A DNA stretch of 64,000 nucleotides from Microbulbifer elongatus (GCF_021165935.1 NZ_CP088953.1:992001-1056000); one strand, 5' to 3'. Shown: positions 40,787 through 50,596, counted from the stretch's first letter. Made by a program: numbers and translations. Notes: a model not told the origin generated them from the letters alone.

Positions 40787-42946
40787 TCAGAAGTTGTAGT
40801 TACCTGTGAGGGCGATAGTGCGGGGCGCGCCGTAGAATGCTGTTTGCAAGCTCGGCCCAAAGTCATAGCCAGCAATCCGATATTCGGTGTCTGTCAGGTT
40901 TTTGCCCTGAAGCCCCAGGTTCCAGCTACCGTCCGCACTGTAATAGGTTGCGGTCATATCGACGAGGGTGTAGCCCTCTTGGTCGAGAATGCTCGGGGTC
41001 TCGAAAATCTGAGTATCGGAGCGGTAGGACACAGAAGGCACGACCACCATTTCGCCGCCAGCAACCGGCAGGGACCAATTCAGTTGAACCATGGCAGTAG
41101 TGTCGGGAGTGTTCTGCATGTCGCGAGTATCAGCAATATTTTCTCCGCCGGAAATGAACTCAACGAATTCAGCATCTACCCAGCCCAGATTCGCGTTGGC
41201 AGACAGGCTGTCAGTTAACGCGAGAGAAGCTTCCAGTTCGATACCCTGAATGCGGGATTTACCTGCGTTCAGTACGTCGCCTGCTGTCGTGCCGTCTTCA
41301 AGCAGACGTTGAGTCGTCAGCTGCATATCTGTGTAATCTGCGCGGAATACCGCACCGTTCAGGCGCAGGCGGTTGGCAAGAAGATCGAGTTTCCAGCCAA
41401 GCTCAACTGTATCAACGGTTTCGGGAGCATACCCTTCGGTGGTTTGTGGATTTGCTGTTGCTACGCCTCGCATATCAAAGCCGCCGCTCTTAAAGCCGGT
41501 GCTGTAAGTTGCATAGACCATCGCATCTTCACTGACTTGATAGTCTAGGCCTACTCGAGGAGTAAACTCGCCCCAGGAATCACTGTTGGTGTAGTCGGTT
41601 CGTACCGCGGCGACAATCGGGTCTGGAGAGTCCGCGTAGTATTTATCATGAGAAAGGTCGCTACCGAGACCGCCAACTACCGCATTGTAGACATCCGCTT
41701 CTTTATCGTCCTTGGTGTAGCGACCACCGAGGTTCAGGTTCCACTGATCGGCGAACTGCCAATTGTAGTGTGCGTAAGCGGACAGGCTTTGAGTGTCTAC
41801 GCTACCATTAACGGCTACGGTGATCGGATCCAGAACAGCGTCGTATCCGCCTGCAGCGGTCCCGTCGTAATAGTACAAGCCGCTTACGAGGTCAGCATTT
41901 GTGCCCTGCCAGATAAGCTGAAATTCTTGAGTGAACTGCTCGTCATCATAAACTGCAGGAACGTCAAAGCTGGCGGAGCTAACACTATCAAAGTCGATAA
42001 CTGTTTCTGTGTCGCCCTCGCGACTTGCAGTTACAGACTTAATAGTCACACTTTCCGAAACCTGCCATTCGGCCGTGAGTGACATTCCGCTGGTTTCAAC
42101 CAGGTTGTCTGAAGGCAAATTGGTTTCAGTATCGTAAATACTGTCAAGTACGGGTTCGCCATTCACACCTGGATCAAAGCGATGGCCGTGTTTGGAGGCA
42201 GATTTGTCGGTAGTTTTGTCGGCGGCAAAGCGGAAAAACAATTCCTCGTTTGGCGAGTATTCCAGGCTGACGCGAGCAGCCAGAATGTCTTTGTTGTACT
42301 GATCTTCTCCTGTGCGGACATTCTCGCCAAATCCATCGCGATTGAAGCTGGCGATCGCAGCGCCGATATTCAGATTTTCAGTAAGGCCGGTAGATGCCTT
42401 GAGCTTCAAGTCGCGCTGATTGTAACTACCGAGAGAGGAGCCAATTGAGATTTCAGTGTCACCGGTCATTTTCTTGGTGACATATTTCACTGCACCGCCG
42501 ATGGTGTTCTTGCCGTAAAGTGTGCCTTGCGGGCCACGTAGTACCTCAATGCGCTCCACATCAAACACATCCATTACCGCACCCTGTGGGCGGGCAACGT
42601 AGACATCGTCAATATAGATACCCACACCCGGCTCATAGCCCCACAGCGGATCCTGCTGGCCGATGCCGCGAATGAATGCGGTCAGGGTGGAGTTGGTGCC
42701 GCGGCTCACCTGCAGTGTGGTATTTGGGGACATTTTCTGGATTTCGGTCATATCGGTAATGCCGTTATCCATCAATTGAGCTTCACTAATAGCGGATACC
42801 GCCACCGGCACCTCCTGCATGGACTGCTCGCGCTTCTGCGCGGTCACGGTCACTTCCTCCAGCTGGGGATCTGCGTAGGCGAGGGATGCACCGCAGGCGA
42901 GCATGATGCCTGCGGCTAAGGGGTTGAATTTCATGGGATTGCGCAT
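40787..42946 (-). CDS. TonB-dependent receptor
   Basis: This 719-residue outer-membrane receptor has a signal peptide (LAAGIMLACGASLAYA). The plug opens EEVTVTAQKREQSMQEVPVA and has IEVLRGPQGTLYGKNTIGG. A 22-strand-type barrel follows, ending RTIALTGNYNF. The plug style is that of the large 'iron/sugar' receptor group of marine bacteria, which does not fix the substrate. There is no STN domain and no sigma/FecR partner. GGAGAGAG precedes ATG 42946. The nearest divergent gene is the hybrid kinase. Confidence 0.93.
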   Translation of the reverse strand: MRNPMKFNPLAAGIMLACGASLAYADPQLEEVTVTAQKREQSMQEVPVAVSAISEAQLMDNGITDMTEIQKMSPNTTLQVSRGTNSTLTAFIRGIGQQDPLWGYEPGVGIYIDDVYVARPQGAVMDVFDVERIEVLRGPQGTLYGKNTIGGAVKYVTKKMTGDTEISIGSSLGSYNQRDLKLKASTGLTENLNIGAAIASFNRDGFGENVRTGEDQYNKDILAARVSLEYSPNEELFFRFAADKTTDKSASKHGHRFDPGVNGEPVLDSIYDTETNLPSDNLVETSGMSLTAEWQVSESVTIKSVTASREGDTETVIDFDSVSSASFDVPAVYDDEQFTQEFQLIWQGTNADLVSGLYYYDGTAAGGYDAVLDPITVAVNGSVDTQSLSAYAHYNWQFADQWNLNLGGRYTKDDKEADVYNAVVGGLGSDLSHDKYYADSPDPIVAAVRTDYTNSDSWGEFTPRVGLDYQVSEDAMVYATYSTGFKSGGFDMRGVATANPQTTEGYAPETVDTVELGWKLDLLANRLRLNGAVFRADYTDMQLTTQRLLEDGTTAGDVLNAGKSRIQGIELEASLALTDSLSANANLGWVDAEFVEFISGGENIADTRDMQNTPDTTAMVQLNWSLPVAGGEMVVVPSVSYRSDTQIFETPSILDQEGYTLVDMTATYYSADGSWNLGLQGKNLTDTEYRIAGYDFGPSLQTAFYGAPRTIALTGNYNF

Positions 42947-43114
42947 GGCTCTCTCCGATCATCGGTTTATGGTTATTTTCTGAGTTTCGGATCTGCACTC
43001 TATCGGCTGCGCGGGGGGTTGCCTGCTAGACCAAGGTATGACGATGGTTGTATCCCTGGGGCAGGACAAAAAACGCACGATCAGTTACTCTGTCCATAAT
43101 AAACAAAATAATGA

Positions 43115-46100
43115 ATGAGGCGCCAATTGTTCAGCCTTACCCTGCTGGCCGCCGTGGGCCTGAGTTATCTGTTGTTGCTGTTTGCCATCGCCTTCTGGGG
43201 AGATCGGCTGCCGGTAGCAAGGATCCGCCCGGCCAAGCCCCTGCTGCTTGCACTCGCCGGCACCTATACCAGTGCCTGGATGTTCTTCGGTGTGCCTGCC
43301 CAGGCAGTCAGTGAGGGCTGGATGCTGCCTCCCACGTTTGTCGGTGCCAGCCTGATGCTGATTTTTGGCGCCCCGCTGCTGATGCGCTTCGTGCGCCTGT
43401 CCAAGCAGCAGGGCTCCACCTCCATCGCCGACTTTATCAGTGCCCAGTACGGCGGTTCCCAGTGGCTGGCGGCAGCGGTGGCGTTGCTGGCGGTCGTTGC
43501 CATCGTGCCCTACCTGTCACTGCAGCTGCGCGCGGTCGCGGACAGCTTCCTGCTACTGGCCCGGGCCGGTGAAAACTCCCTGGAAACCAGTGCCTCTGTG
43601 GTCACCGCCGTGGTAAGCATTACTCTGGGGCTGTTTGCACTACTGTTTGGCACCCGCCATATCGACAGCAGTGTGCACCGCAACGGCATGCTGCTGGCGG
43701 TGGCGTTTGAAGCGCTGGTCAAGATCGGTGCACTGGTGGCGGTGGCCTGGTTCGTCCTCTACACCGCTTTCGACGGCACTGCCGATCTGGCGCGCAGTGC
43801 GCTGGCCAGCGAGCAGGTGGCCGCAATGGTGGCGTCGCGCCCGTCGGACACCGGCTACTTTGCCGTGGTGGTGCTGGGAATGGCGGCGATCTTCTGCCTG
43901 CCACGGCAGTTTCATATCCTGATGATCGAAAGCGACAGCGACCGGGATATCGGCCCGGTGCGCAAGTTGATACCCGTGTACCTGGCGCTGGTATCGGCAG
44001 CGGTTCTGGTGGTGGGGTATGGCGGGTTGCTGTGGCTGCCCGAGAGCTACACCAATGCCGAGCGTTTTGTTCTTGGAATACCGCTGGAGAGCGGTTCCGC
44101 CTGGCTGGCTTTACTGGCTTTTATCGGTGGCCTGTCTGCGGGCTCCAGTATGGTCATCATTGCCACCATCGCCCTGTCCACGATGATCGCCAATACCATG
44201 GTGGTGCCGCTGTGGCTGAAACGCCTGCAGCAGCGCCCCGCCGGTGTGGCGCTGGGCAGCGATCTGCGCCGGGTGCGGCGGGTCATTATCGGTCTGTTGA
44301 TGCTGGCGGCGTTCGGAGTCAGCGAGCTGATTGGTTCCGGGGTGAGCCTGGGGACATTCGGCCTGCTGTCTCTGGCCCTGGCGGCGCAGCTGGCGCCCTC
44401 CATGATCGCCGCGGTGACCTGGCCCGCGCGCTGGCCACAGCTGCGCCCGCTGGGGGTGATTGCGGGCCTGCTCGCCGGGGCACTGGTGTGGGCGGTGTCT
44501 GCGCTGCCCGCAGCGCTGGGGCAGGTGGATCTGGTGGCGATGACACTGGGGCTCGAGTGGCATGCGCTGACCACCAGTTGCGTGTTCGGGTTGGGCCTCA
44601 ACGGGCTTACCCTGGTTGGGGTATCCGTGCTGCAGTCGCGCTGGCTGCCCGGTGGCAGCGGCGAGCAGACCGCGCCGGTGGACAGGGCGCGTCTGCGCCA
44701 GTTACTGGCGCGCTTCGTCGGTGAGGATGCAGCGGCCCGCGCCCTGGCCCCTCTGGGGCAGAGTGGTGGCGATGTACCGACTGGCCGCGGCGCTGGCGAC
44801 TCTTCCCAAAGCTACCGCGAAGCGGTGGAAAAAATTCTCGCAGGCATTGTTGGCAGCACTACCGCCCAGCGCCTGGTGCGCCAGCTGAGTGCCCCGGAAA
44901 GCGCCGCCGAGGAGCTGGAGCAGGCCTCGGACATTTATCAGTTCGGTCGCGGCCTGCTGCAGAGCAGCATCGACAATATCGACCAGGGGATCTCGGTGGT
45001 GGACGCCAATCTCAATCTGGTGGCCTGGAACCGCCGTTATCTGGCGCTGTTTCATTACCCTGCGGAGATGATTTATGTGGGGCGCCCGGTGGCGGAGCTG
45101 GTGCGCTACAACGCCAGTCGCGGTGAATGTGGCCCCGGTGATGTGGAAACCCACGTGCAGAAACGGGTGGAACATCTGCGCAATGGCACCGCCTACCGGG
45201 TACAGCGCAATCGCACCGACGGCACCGTGCTGGAAATTCGCGGCAACCCCCTGCCCGGGGGCGGCTTTGTAACAACCTACACCGACGTTTCCGATTACCA
45301 GCGGGCACTGGGCGAGCTCACCGAAATCCGCAATTCCCTCGAGCAGAAAGTAGCGCACCGCACTGCCGAGCTGGAGGCGGTAAACGATGAACTGCAGGAA
45401 CTGAATCGGGAGCTGCAGGCGGCGAGTGCCGGCAAGACTCGCTTCCTCGCTGCCGCGAGTCACGATCTGGTGCAGCCGTTGAATGCCAGCCGGCTGTTTA
45501 TCGATGCGCTGGCAGCCCACCCGCTGGAGGAGGATAGCCGGCAGCTGCTGACCCGCGCGGATCGCGCCCTGGCCTCTGCGGAACAGCTGATTACCGACAT
45601 GCTGCAGATTGCGCGCATGGATGCGGGGGATATTCGCCCCAGTTTCGCCCCGGTATCCCTCGACAGCATACTCGATGACGCCGTGGCCCAGGCACGGGTG
45701 GCCGCCGGCAGCCGCGGTATTCGCCTGCGCTATCGCCGCTGTCACCTGTGGGTGCACAGTGACGAGAAAATGCTGCGCCGGGTGGTGCAGAACCTGCTGG
45801 ATAACGCGGTGAAATACACCGCGCGCGGTGGCGTATTGGTCGCGGCGCGCAGGCGCGGTGCGGATATCTCCCTGGAAGTGTGGGATACCGGAGAGGGCAT
45901 CGCCCGCGAGCAGCAGCAGGCGATTTTCCGTGAATTCTGCCGGCTGACGTCCCAGGAGTCGGACAATGCCGCCCGCCAGCACGGTTACGGCCTCGGTCTC
46001 GCCACGGTGGAGCGGTTGTGCCGGCTGCTCAACAGCCCCATCAGCCTGTCTTCCGTTCCCGGTCGCGGCAGTGTCTTCCGCGTACACCTGCCCCGCGCCA

Positions 46101-46552
46101 CCGCGCGTGCGGATACTCGCCCGGCTATCGCGACCGTACCGGGCCGCGGCGCCAGGCTGGACCTGCGTGTGCTGTGCGTGGACAACGAGCCATCAATACT
46201 GGAGGCGATGAGTGCACTGCTGGGTGGCTGGGGGTGCACCGTGCACTGCGCGCGCAATCGCGCGGAAGCATTGGCGGCTGACGAACCGGACCTGCTGTTG
46301 ATGGATTTCCACCTGGACGACGGCGACAACGGGCTCGACCTCGCTGCCAAGTTGATGTCGCGCTGGGGCGGTGGCATCCCCTGCGTGATTATCTCTGCGG
46401 AAAACACCAATACGGTGAAGACCCGCGCTCACAACGCCGGTTGGCAGTTTCTGCAGAAACCCCTGCGCCCGGCGGCCCTGCGCGCACTGCTCCAGCAGCG
46501 GCAGAAAACCCGCGAGCGCGCCCCGGTGGAGCCTGCGACCAAGGTCGTATAG
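43115..46552 (+). CDS. Transporter-linked hybrid sensor histidine kinase, CrbS/NahK-like
   Basis: This 1145-residue membrane kinase starts with a sodium/solute symporter-like region of about 13 helices (residues 1-480), then a cytoplasmic linker (STAC-like) and a PAS domain at about 620-740 (ISVVDANLNLVAWNRRYLAL). HisKA follows with the phospho-His in AASHDLVQPL (His783), then HATPase (QNLLDNAVKYT, DTGEGI, GLGLATVERL) and a receiver whose Asp is in LLMDFHLDDG (Asp1064). This layout is that of CrbS-type kinases, which in Vibrio and Pseudomonas work with a LuxR-type regulator to control acetate use. A matching regulator lies at 49149. Confidence 0.9.
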   Translation: MRRQLFSLTLLAAVGLSYLLLLFAIAFWGDRLPVARIRPAKPLLLALAGTYTSAWMFFGVPAQAVSEGWMLPPTFVGASLMLIFGAPLLMRFVRLSKQQGSTSIADFISAQYGGSQWLAAAVALLAVVAIVPYLSLQLRAVADSFLLLARAGENSLETSASVVTAVVSITLGLFALLFGTRHIDSSVHRNGMLLAVAFEALVKIGALVAVAWFVLYTAFDGTADLARSALASEQVAAMVASRPSDTGYFAVVVLGMAAIFCLPRQFHILMIESDSDRDIGPVRKLIPVYLALVSAAVLVVGYGGLLWLPESYTNAERFVLGIPLESGSAWLALLAFIGGLSAGSSMVIIATIALSTMIANTMVVPLWLKRLQQRPAGVALGSDLRRVRRVIIGLLMLAAFGVSELIGSGVSLGTFGLLSLALAAQLAPSMIAAVTWPARWPQLRPLGVIAGLLAGALVWAVSALPAALGQVDLVAMTLGLEWHALTTSCVFGLGLNGLTLVGVSVLQSRWLPGGSGEQTAPVDRARLRQLLARFVGEDAAARALAPLGQSGGDVPTGRGAGDSSQSYREAVEKILAGIVGSTTAQRLVRQLSAPESAAEELEQASDIYQFGRGLLQSSIDNIDQGISVVDANLNLVAWNRRYLALFHYPAEMIYVGRPVAELVRYNASRGECGPGDVETHVQKRVEHLRNGTAYRVQRNRTDGTVLEIRGNPLPGGGFVTTYTDVSDYQRALGELTEIRNSLEQKVAHRTAELEAVNDELQELNRELQAASAGKTRFLAAASHDLVQPLNASRLFIDALAAHPLEEDSRQLLTRADRALASAEQLITDMLQIARMDAGDIRPSFAPVSLDSILDDAVAQARVAAGSRGIRLRYRRCHLWVHSDEKMLRRVVQNLLDNAVKYTARGGVLVAARRRGADISLEVWDTGEGIAREQQQAIFREFCRLTSQESDNAARQHGYGLGLATVERLCRLLNSPISLSSVPGRGSVFRVHLPRATARADTRPAIATVPGRGARLDLRVLCVDNEPSILEAMSALLGGWGCTVHCARNRAEALAADEPDLLLMDFHLDDGDNGLDLAAKLMSRWGGGIPCVIISAENTNTVKTRAHNAGWQFLQKPLRPAALRALLQQRQKTRERAPVEPATKVV

Positions 46553-46642
46553 CGGTGGGGATGTGGTGCGCGCACTCTGTTACTGAATAACGAAAATAGT
46601 CCTTCGCCTGCCTTGCAGGCGAGCAAAGCGGTGCAACAAATA

Positions 46643-47842
46643 ATGAAAAAATACCTGTTGGAAATACTGATGTTCAGCGCCTATGCGCTGTTCGCCGCGA
46701 GCTGGGTGTCGGGGGCTATCCTCACTCCGGCAATCCAGTCTTCCTTTGGTGAGGAAGGCTTTGCCAACGCTACCTGGGGCAGCAATGTCATCACCATTGC
46801 CAAAATTGTCGGCAACCTCGCCGCCGCCGCCCTGTTGATGCGTCTCGGTGCCAAGCGCGCCTTTGCCATCGCCATCCTGCTGATTGCCGCCGGCGGTTTC
46901 GGTGCGCTGGCGGGTAGCTACGGTGCCTGGCTGATGTCGCGTCTGGCCCTGGGCCTGGGCGGTGCCCTCGCTATTGTGTATTTCGCCCCGGTGGTTCTGC
47001 ACTATTTTGCCGCCGAGGAGCGCCCGCTGATCAACGGCATCAACGCCGCCGCATTCAATACCGGCAACCTGCTGGCCCTGCTGACCACGACCGCGCTGTT
47101 GAGCTGGCTGGGTAGCTGGCAGTCTGTGGTGGTGCTGTACGGCGTGATGGTGCTGGCGCTGGGGGTGCTGTGGTGGCTGACTGCGGAAAATTTTCCGCTC
47201 TCCGGCGGTGGCGATAGGCCTGCGGAAACATACGGTTTCGCGGAGGGTTGTAAAGAAGGATTTAACTGGTGGCTGCCCCTGGCCTACTGCGGGGTACTTT
47301 TTTGTTATATCGCGGTATTTGCACTCTTCCCGCTGATCGATGGGTTTGCGGCGGCTAGCCACCACCTTTCTGCGGTGATGATTGCCGCCGGCATGGTCGG
47401 CACCGTGGCCGGTATCATCGTGACCAAGCGCTACGCACTGCGCCTGCCGGTGCTGCGCTTCGGTGGTCTTGCCCTGGTGGTCTTTGCGGCGCTGATGGTC
47501 ACCAGCCGCGACCCGTTGATCGCCTACACCGCCGCCGCCCTGGCTGGTTTCTGTATGTTCCTGCCGATGACGGCGCTGGTTACCCTGCCGCAGGAGCTGC
47601 CTGGCATGACCCCGGCAAAAATCACCGTTACCTTCGCCATGTTCTGGTCTATTTCTTACGGAGTGGAAACCGTGTTGATGTACGCCGCCGGCCTGCTCGC
47701 GGATTTCACTGGTGAACCGGCAACCGCTGCCTACTTCGCGGTGGCCTGTTCCGCTTCCCTGTTCGTGTTCTCTTTCCTGTTGCCGGAAAGCGGTAAAAAA
47801 TCCGAACTGGAAAATCTGGAGGCGGACAATGCGACGGCTTGA
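46643..47842 (+). CDS. MFS transporter, CynX/NimT-like
   Basis: This 399-residue protein has about 12 membrane helices. ALFAASWVSGAILTPAIQ at the start and the MRLGAKRAFAIAILL loop between helices 2 and 3 suit the major facilitator group of nitrate/cyanate-like carriers. Substrate unknown. I start at ATG 46643; GTG 46631 is possible, and neither has a strong ribosome site. It overlaps the following esterase gene by 14 bases, so the two are coupled and probably serve one substrate. Confidence 0.9.
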   Translation: MKKYLLEILMFSAYALFAASWVSGAILTPAIQSSFGEEGFANATWGSNVITIAKIVGNLAAAALLMRLGAKRAFAIAILLIAAGGFGALAGSYGAWLMSRLALGLGGALAIVYFAPVVLHYFAAEERPLINGINAAAFNTGNLLALLTTTALLSWLGSWQSVVVLYGVMVLALGVLWWLTAENFPLSGGGDRPAETYGFAEGCKEGFNWWLPLAYCGVLFCYIAVFALFPLIDGFAAASHHLSAVMIAAGMVGTVAGIIVTKRYALRLPVLRFGGLALVVFAALMVTSRDPLIAYTAAALAGFCMFLPMTALVTLPQELPGMTPAKITVTFAMFWSISYGVETVLMYAAGLLADFTGEPATAAYFAVACSASLFVFSFLLPESGKKSELENLEADNATA

Positions 47843-48761
47843 TCCAAAATTGGCGGAGTGGCTGGTGGCGGTGAATGCCCAGGTCGCGCAACTGAAGGCT
47901 GCTGGCTTTGAAGCAACCCCGGTCAATGCCCGCGAAAGCCTCGCCAACCTGACCCGCAATTTTGTCGAGCCGGGTCCGGAGATGACGGTGGCGGATACCG
48001 TGGTCAAGGGTGGGGAATACTCCGTGCCGGTGCGTATTTACCAGCCGGAAGCTGTGACCGAAGGAGCATCCATTATTTACTGTCACGGCGGCGGCCATAT
48101 GGCGGGAAGCGTTTCCGTTTACGACCCAATCTGCCGCCGTGTCGCCGATGCGTGCCGGCGCAATGTCATTTCTGTGGAGTATCGCTTGGCTCCGGAAAAT
48201 CCCTATCCTGCAGCGTTGAATGACCTGATCAACGTGGTGCGCAACCTCGGCGAAGCTCTGGATCGCAAAAAAATTCCCCACAATGGCCGCTGGATTCTGA
48301 TGGGCGATTCCGGTGGCGGCGCTCTGGTTGCCAGCGCTACGCGAATCCTGCAGCACCAGGCCCATACCATCGATGCCCAGGTTTTGATCTACCCCAGCCT
48401 CGACTACACCATGCAGGCACCGTCCATCGAAGAAAATGGGCGCGGCTATTTACTGGAGAGAGAAAAAATTCTCTGGTATTTCGAAAACTATCTGCAAGGT
48501 GGTGATAATCCCTACCAGGTATCTCCGTTGCACGGCGAGTTCACCAATAACATGCCAGCTACCTTGATAGTTACCGCGGAATTCTGCGCGCTTCGGGATG
48601 AAGGTGTGGAATATGTAAAGAAAGTGCGCGCCGGTGGTGCCAATGCCGAGCATCTGCACTTTGACGATATGATCCACGCTTTTCTGAATATCGAAAATAT
48701 TGTTCCCGATGCATGTGGTCGGGTTTATCGTCACGTTGCTGAGTATCTTCAGGGGATTTAG
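47829..48761 (+). CDS. Alpha/beta hydrolase, hormone-sensitive-lipase type esterase
   Basis: This 310-residue cytoplasmic esterase has the oxyanion HGGG (YCHGGGHMAGS), the nucleophile elbow GDSGGGA, and the C-terminal His in DDMIHAFLNI, with Asp in RDEGVEY nearby. This is the Aes/HSL family, which hydrolyses short acyl esters. GGAGGCGG lies just before ATG 47829, inside the MFS gene. The coupling suggests that the transporter imports an ester which this enzyme cleaves. Confidence 0.92.
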   Translation: MRRLDPKLAEWLVAVNAQVAQLKAAGFEATPVNARESLANLTRNFVEPGPEMTVADTVVKGGEYSVPVRIYQPEAVTEGASIIYCHGGGHMAGSVSVYDPICRRVADACRRNVISVEYRLAPENPYPAALNDLINVVRNLGEALDRKKIPHNGRWILMGDSGGGALVASATRILQHQAHTIDAQVLIYPSLDYTMQAPSIEENGRGYLLEREKILWYFENYLQGGDNPYQVSPLHGEFTNNMPATLIVTAEFCALRDEGVEYVKKVRAGGANAEHLHFDDMIHAFLNIENIVPDACGRVYRHVAEYLQGI

Positions 48762-48796
48762 CTCAGTGGTATGGGTTTGGTGCTCTGGTCTTCTAA

Positions 48797-48909
48797 TGTG
48801 GCGGCCAGGCACCGGGTATCCGTTTTTGAAACCGCTGTGAATACATCCATGTACGCTGCGTCGGCGACGTCCCTGTCGCCGACGCTTTCAAAAACGGATC
48901 CCCGCCACC
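48797..48909. repeat. Palindromic intergenic repeat, copy C
   Basis: Outer arms GGGTATCCGTTTTTGAAA (48814-48831) and TTTCAAAAACGGATCCCC (48886-48903) enclose the core CCGCTGTGAATACATCCATG and an inner hairpin (GCGTCGGCGAC-GTCCCT-GTCGCCGACGC). It lies just after the esterase stop, in the 387-base gap to the response regulator gene. Orientation as copy A. Confidence 0.88.
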
Positions 48910-48980
48910 TGCCCTTAAATTCGGCATCATTACTTCGTGAGCAACAAATGCCCTTACGGAGTGTAGTGGTCAAAATTGAA

Positions 48981-49091
48981 GGTGGAGTGCCGGGTACAGG
49001 TTTTCAGGAGCGTCGCAAACAGGATGTTTGCGCCGCAGCGCCCAGGGATGGGTTCACAGCGGTCCTGAAAACCTGCACCCGGTGATCCACC
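48981..49091. repeat. Palindromic intergenic repeat, copy D
   Basis: Arms of 29 bp (48981-49009 and 49063-49091, a few mismatches) surround GTCGCAAAC-AGGAT-GTTTGCG and the core CAGGGATGGGTTCACAGCGG, in opposite orientation to copy C. An outer pair TTACTTCGT (about 48937) and ACGAAGTAA (about 49128) suggests the unit extends further. Confidence 0.88.
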
Positions 49092-49148
49092 GCCACAGGT
49101 CCAAGGACCAAGCTCCGAACAAAAAGGCTACGAAGTAAAAAACCAGAC

Positions 49149-49769
49149 TCAGAGTTGAATCAGTGCCTGAGCCTCGCGAATCAGCTGCTTGCGATCCCGC
49201 AACTCCAGCTTGCGTAAAATCGCGGTCACATGGCTTTTAACGGTGGGCTCGGTGATATCCAGGTCGTAAGCAATCTGCTTGTTCAGCATCCCTTGGGCAA
49301 TCATCTGAAAAATCTTCAACTGCTGTGGGGTGAGTTGATTTAACTTCTCCGCCAGCGCCGACTCAGTCTCTGCCTGCAAAGCCTCCTCACTGAACCACTG
49401 GTCTCCCGCCAGCACAGACTCAATGCATTGCAGAATCTCATCGGGCCGCGCCGTCTTCGACAGAAACCCGCTGGCACCCAGGCTGGACGCCTGCTGAATC
49501 ACCGAGTGCTTGTCGCTACCCGAGACTACCACCACCGGCACCGCCGGAAAATCATTGCGGATACGTGCAAGCCCGGAGAAACCCTCACTGCCCGGCATAT
49601 TCAGATCCAGCAACAGCAGATCCACTTCGGATTGAGAAAGCCGCTCAAGCGTCGAATCCAGATCCTCGCTCTGCAATAGATCCGCATTGGGGAAATGGCT
49701 GGAAAGGGTCGTGGCCAAAGCATCGCGGTAAAGCGGATGATCGTCGGCAATCAACAACTGATAATTCAC
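49149..49769 (-). CDS. LuxR-type response regulator, CrbR-like
   Basis: This 206-residue regulator has a receiver at residues 1-120 (LIADDHPLYRDAL, phospho-Asp in LLLLDLNMPG, Lys in GFLSKTARPDE) and a LuxR helix-turn-helix at about 140-200 (LTPQQLKIFQMIAQGMLNK, DITEPTVKSHVTAILRKL). GTG 49769 is chosen because the receiver starts there behind AGGGTG. It lies 41 bases after the 3-hydroxybutyrate dehydrogenase gene on the same strand and is the likely partner of the hybrid kinase at 43115. Confidence 0.93.
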   Translation of the reverse strand: MNYQLLIADDHPLYRDALATTLSSHFPNADLLQSEDLDSTLERLSQSEVDLLLLDLNMPGSEGFSGLARIRNDFPAVPVVVVSGSDKHSVIQQASSLGASGFLSKTARPDEILQCIESVLAGDQWFSEEALQAETESALAEKLNQLTPQQLKIFQMIAQGMLNKQIAYDLDITEPTVKSHVTAILRKLELRDRKQLIREAQALIQL

Positions 49770-49810
49770 GGCAGCACCCTGCAGAAGAAATGAATCGGGT
49801 GCAAAGGATA

Positions 49811-50596
49811 CTACTGCGCGGTCCATCCACCGTCCACCGGCAAAGAGGCACCGGTAATGGTGCTGGCAAAATCGCCACACAGGTACAACGCCAGCTCGCC
49901 AATCGCCTCTGGCCTGCTCGCCTTTGCCATCGGCTGCTTCGCGCCCACCAACTGGGCGCGCGCGGCCTCCAGATCGAGCTGCTGTTCCCGGCTGATCGCT
50001 TCGATCTGCGGTTGAATCAGCGGTGTCTCTACCCAGCCCGGGCAGATTGCATTCGCAGTGATGTTGCAGTCCGCATTTTCCAGTGCCAGCACCTTCGTCA
50101 ATCCGATCAGGCCATGCTTGGCCGCACAGTATGCCGCCTTGTGTTCGGAAGCGACCAGGCCATGTACGGAAGCGATATTGATGATGCGACCCCAATTGGC
50201 CGCGCGCATGGCCGGCAGCAGATCGCGACTCAGAAAGAAGCCCGCACTCAGATTGATCGACAGAATCTGTTGCCATTTCTGTGCCGGAAAGTCGTGGGCA
50301 GGCGCGGTGAATTGAATACCGGCATTGTTGATCAGTACCGAGGGGTTGCCAACCGCTTCCCGGGTGTCACGTACCAGCTGTGCACAGCCTTCTTCGGTTG
50401 ACAGGTCGGCGTCACTGAAGCCGTTATGGCTACCATAGCGGGCAAATTCTGCCAGCAGAGCCTGTGCACTGTCCTGGTCGGCGAGGCCATGTAGCATCAC
50501 CTGATAGCCGGCGCGCCCGAAACAGTGGGCCATGGCCAGTCCGATTCCACTGGTGGAACCGGTGATTAGAACGGCGTGTGATGAATCCTTGTGCAC
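49811..50596 (-). CDS. bdhA: 3-hydroxybutyrate dehydrogenase
   Basis: This 261-residue NAD-dependent SDR oxidises 3-hydroxybutyrate to acetoacetate. ITGSTSGIGLAMA binds NAD; NNAGIQFTAP, SVHGLVASEHKAAYCAAKHG (Tyr-Lys) and ICPGWVETPL are typical of the bacterial BDH subgroup. GTG 50596 has GGGAG 6 bases upstream; ATG 50611 would add five residues. Followed by the response regulator, which may control polyhydroxybutyrate or acetate use. Confidence 0.93.
   Translation of the reverse strand: MHKDSSHAVLITGSTSGIGLAMAHCFGRAGYQVMLHGLADQDSAQALLAEFARYGSHNGFSDADLSTEEGCAQLVRDTREAVGNPSVLINNAGIQFTAPAHDFPAQKWQQILSINLSAGFFLSRDLLPAMRAANWGRIINIASVHGLVASEHKAAYCAAKHGLIGLTKVLALENADCNITANAICPGWVETPLIQPQIEAISREQQLDLEAARAQLVGAKQPMAKASRPEAIGELALYLCGDFASTITGASLPVDGGWTAQ

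Noticed and set aside
43115..44600. Reading the kinase N-terminus as a separate sodium/solute symporter gene
   Set aside because: The reading frame continues without a break into PAS, kinase and receiver domains, as in CrbS-type fusions.
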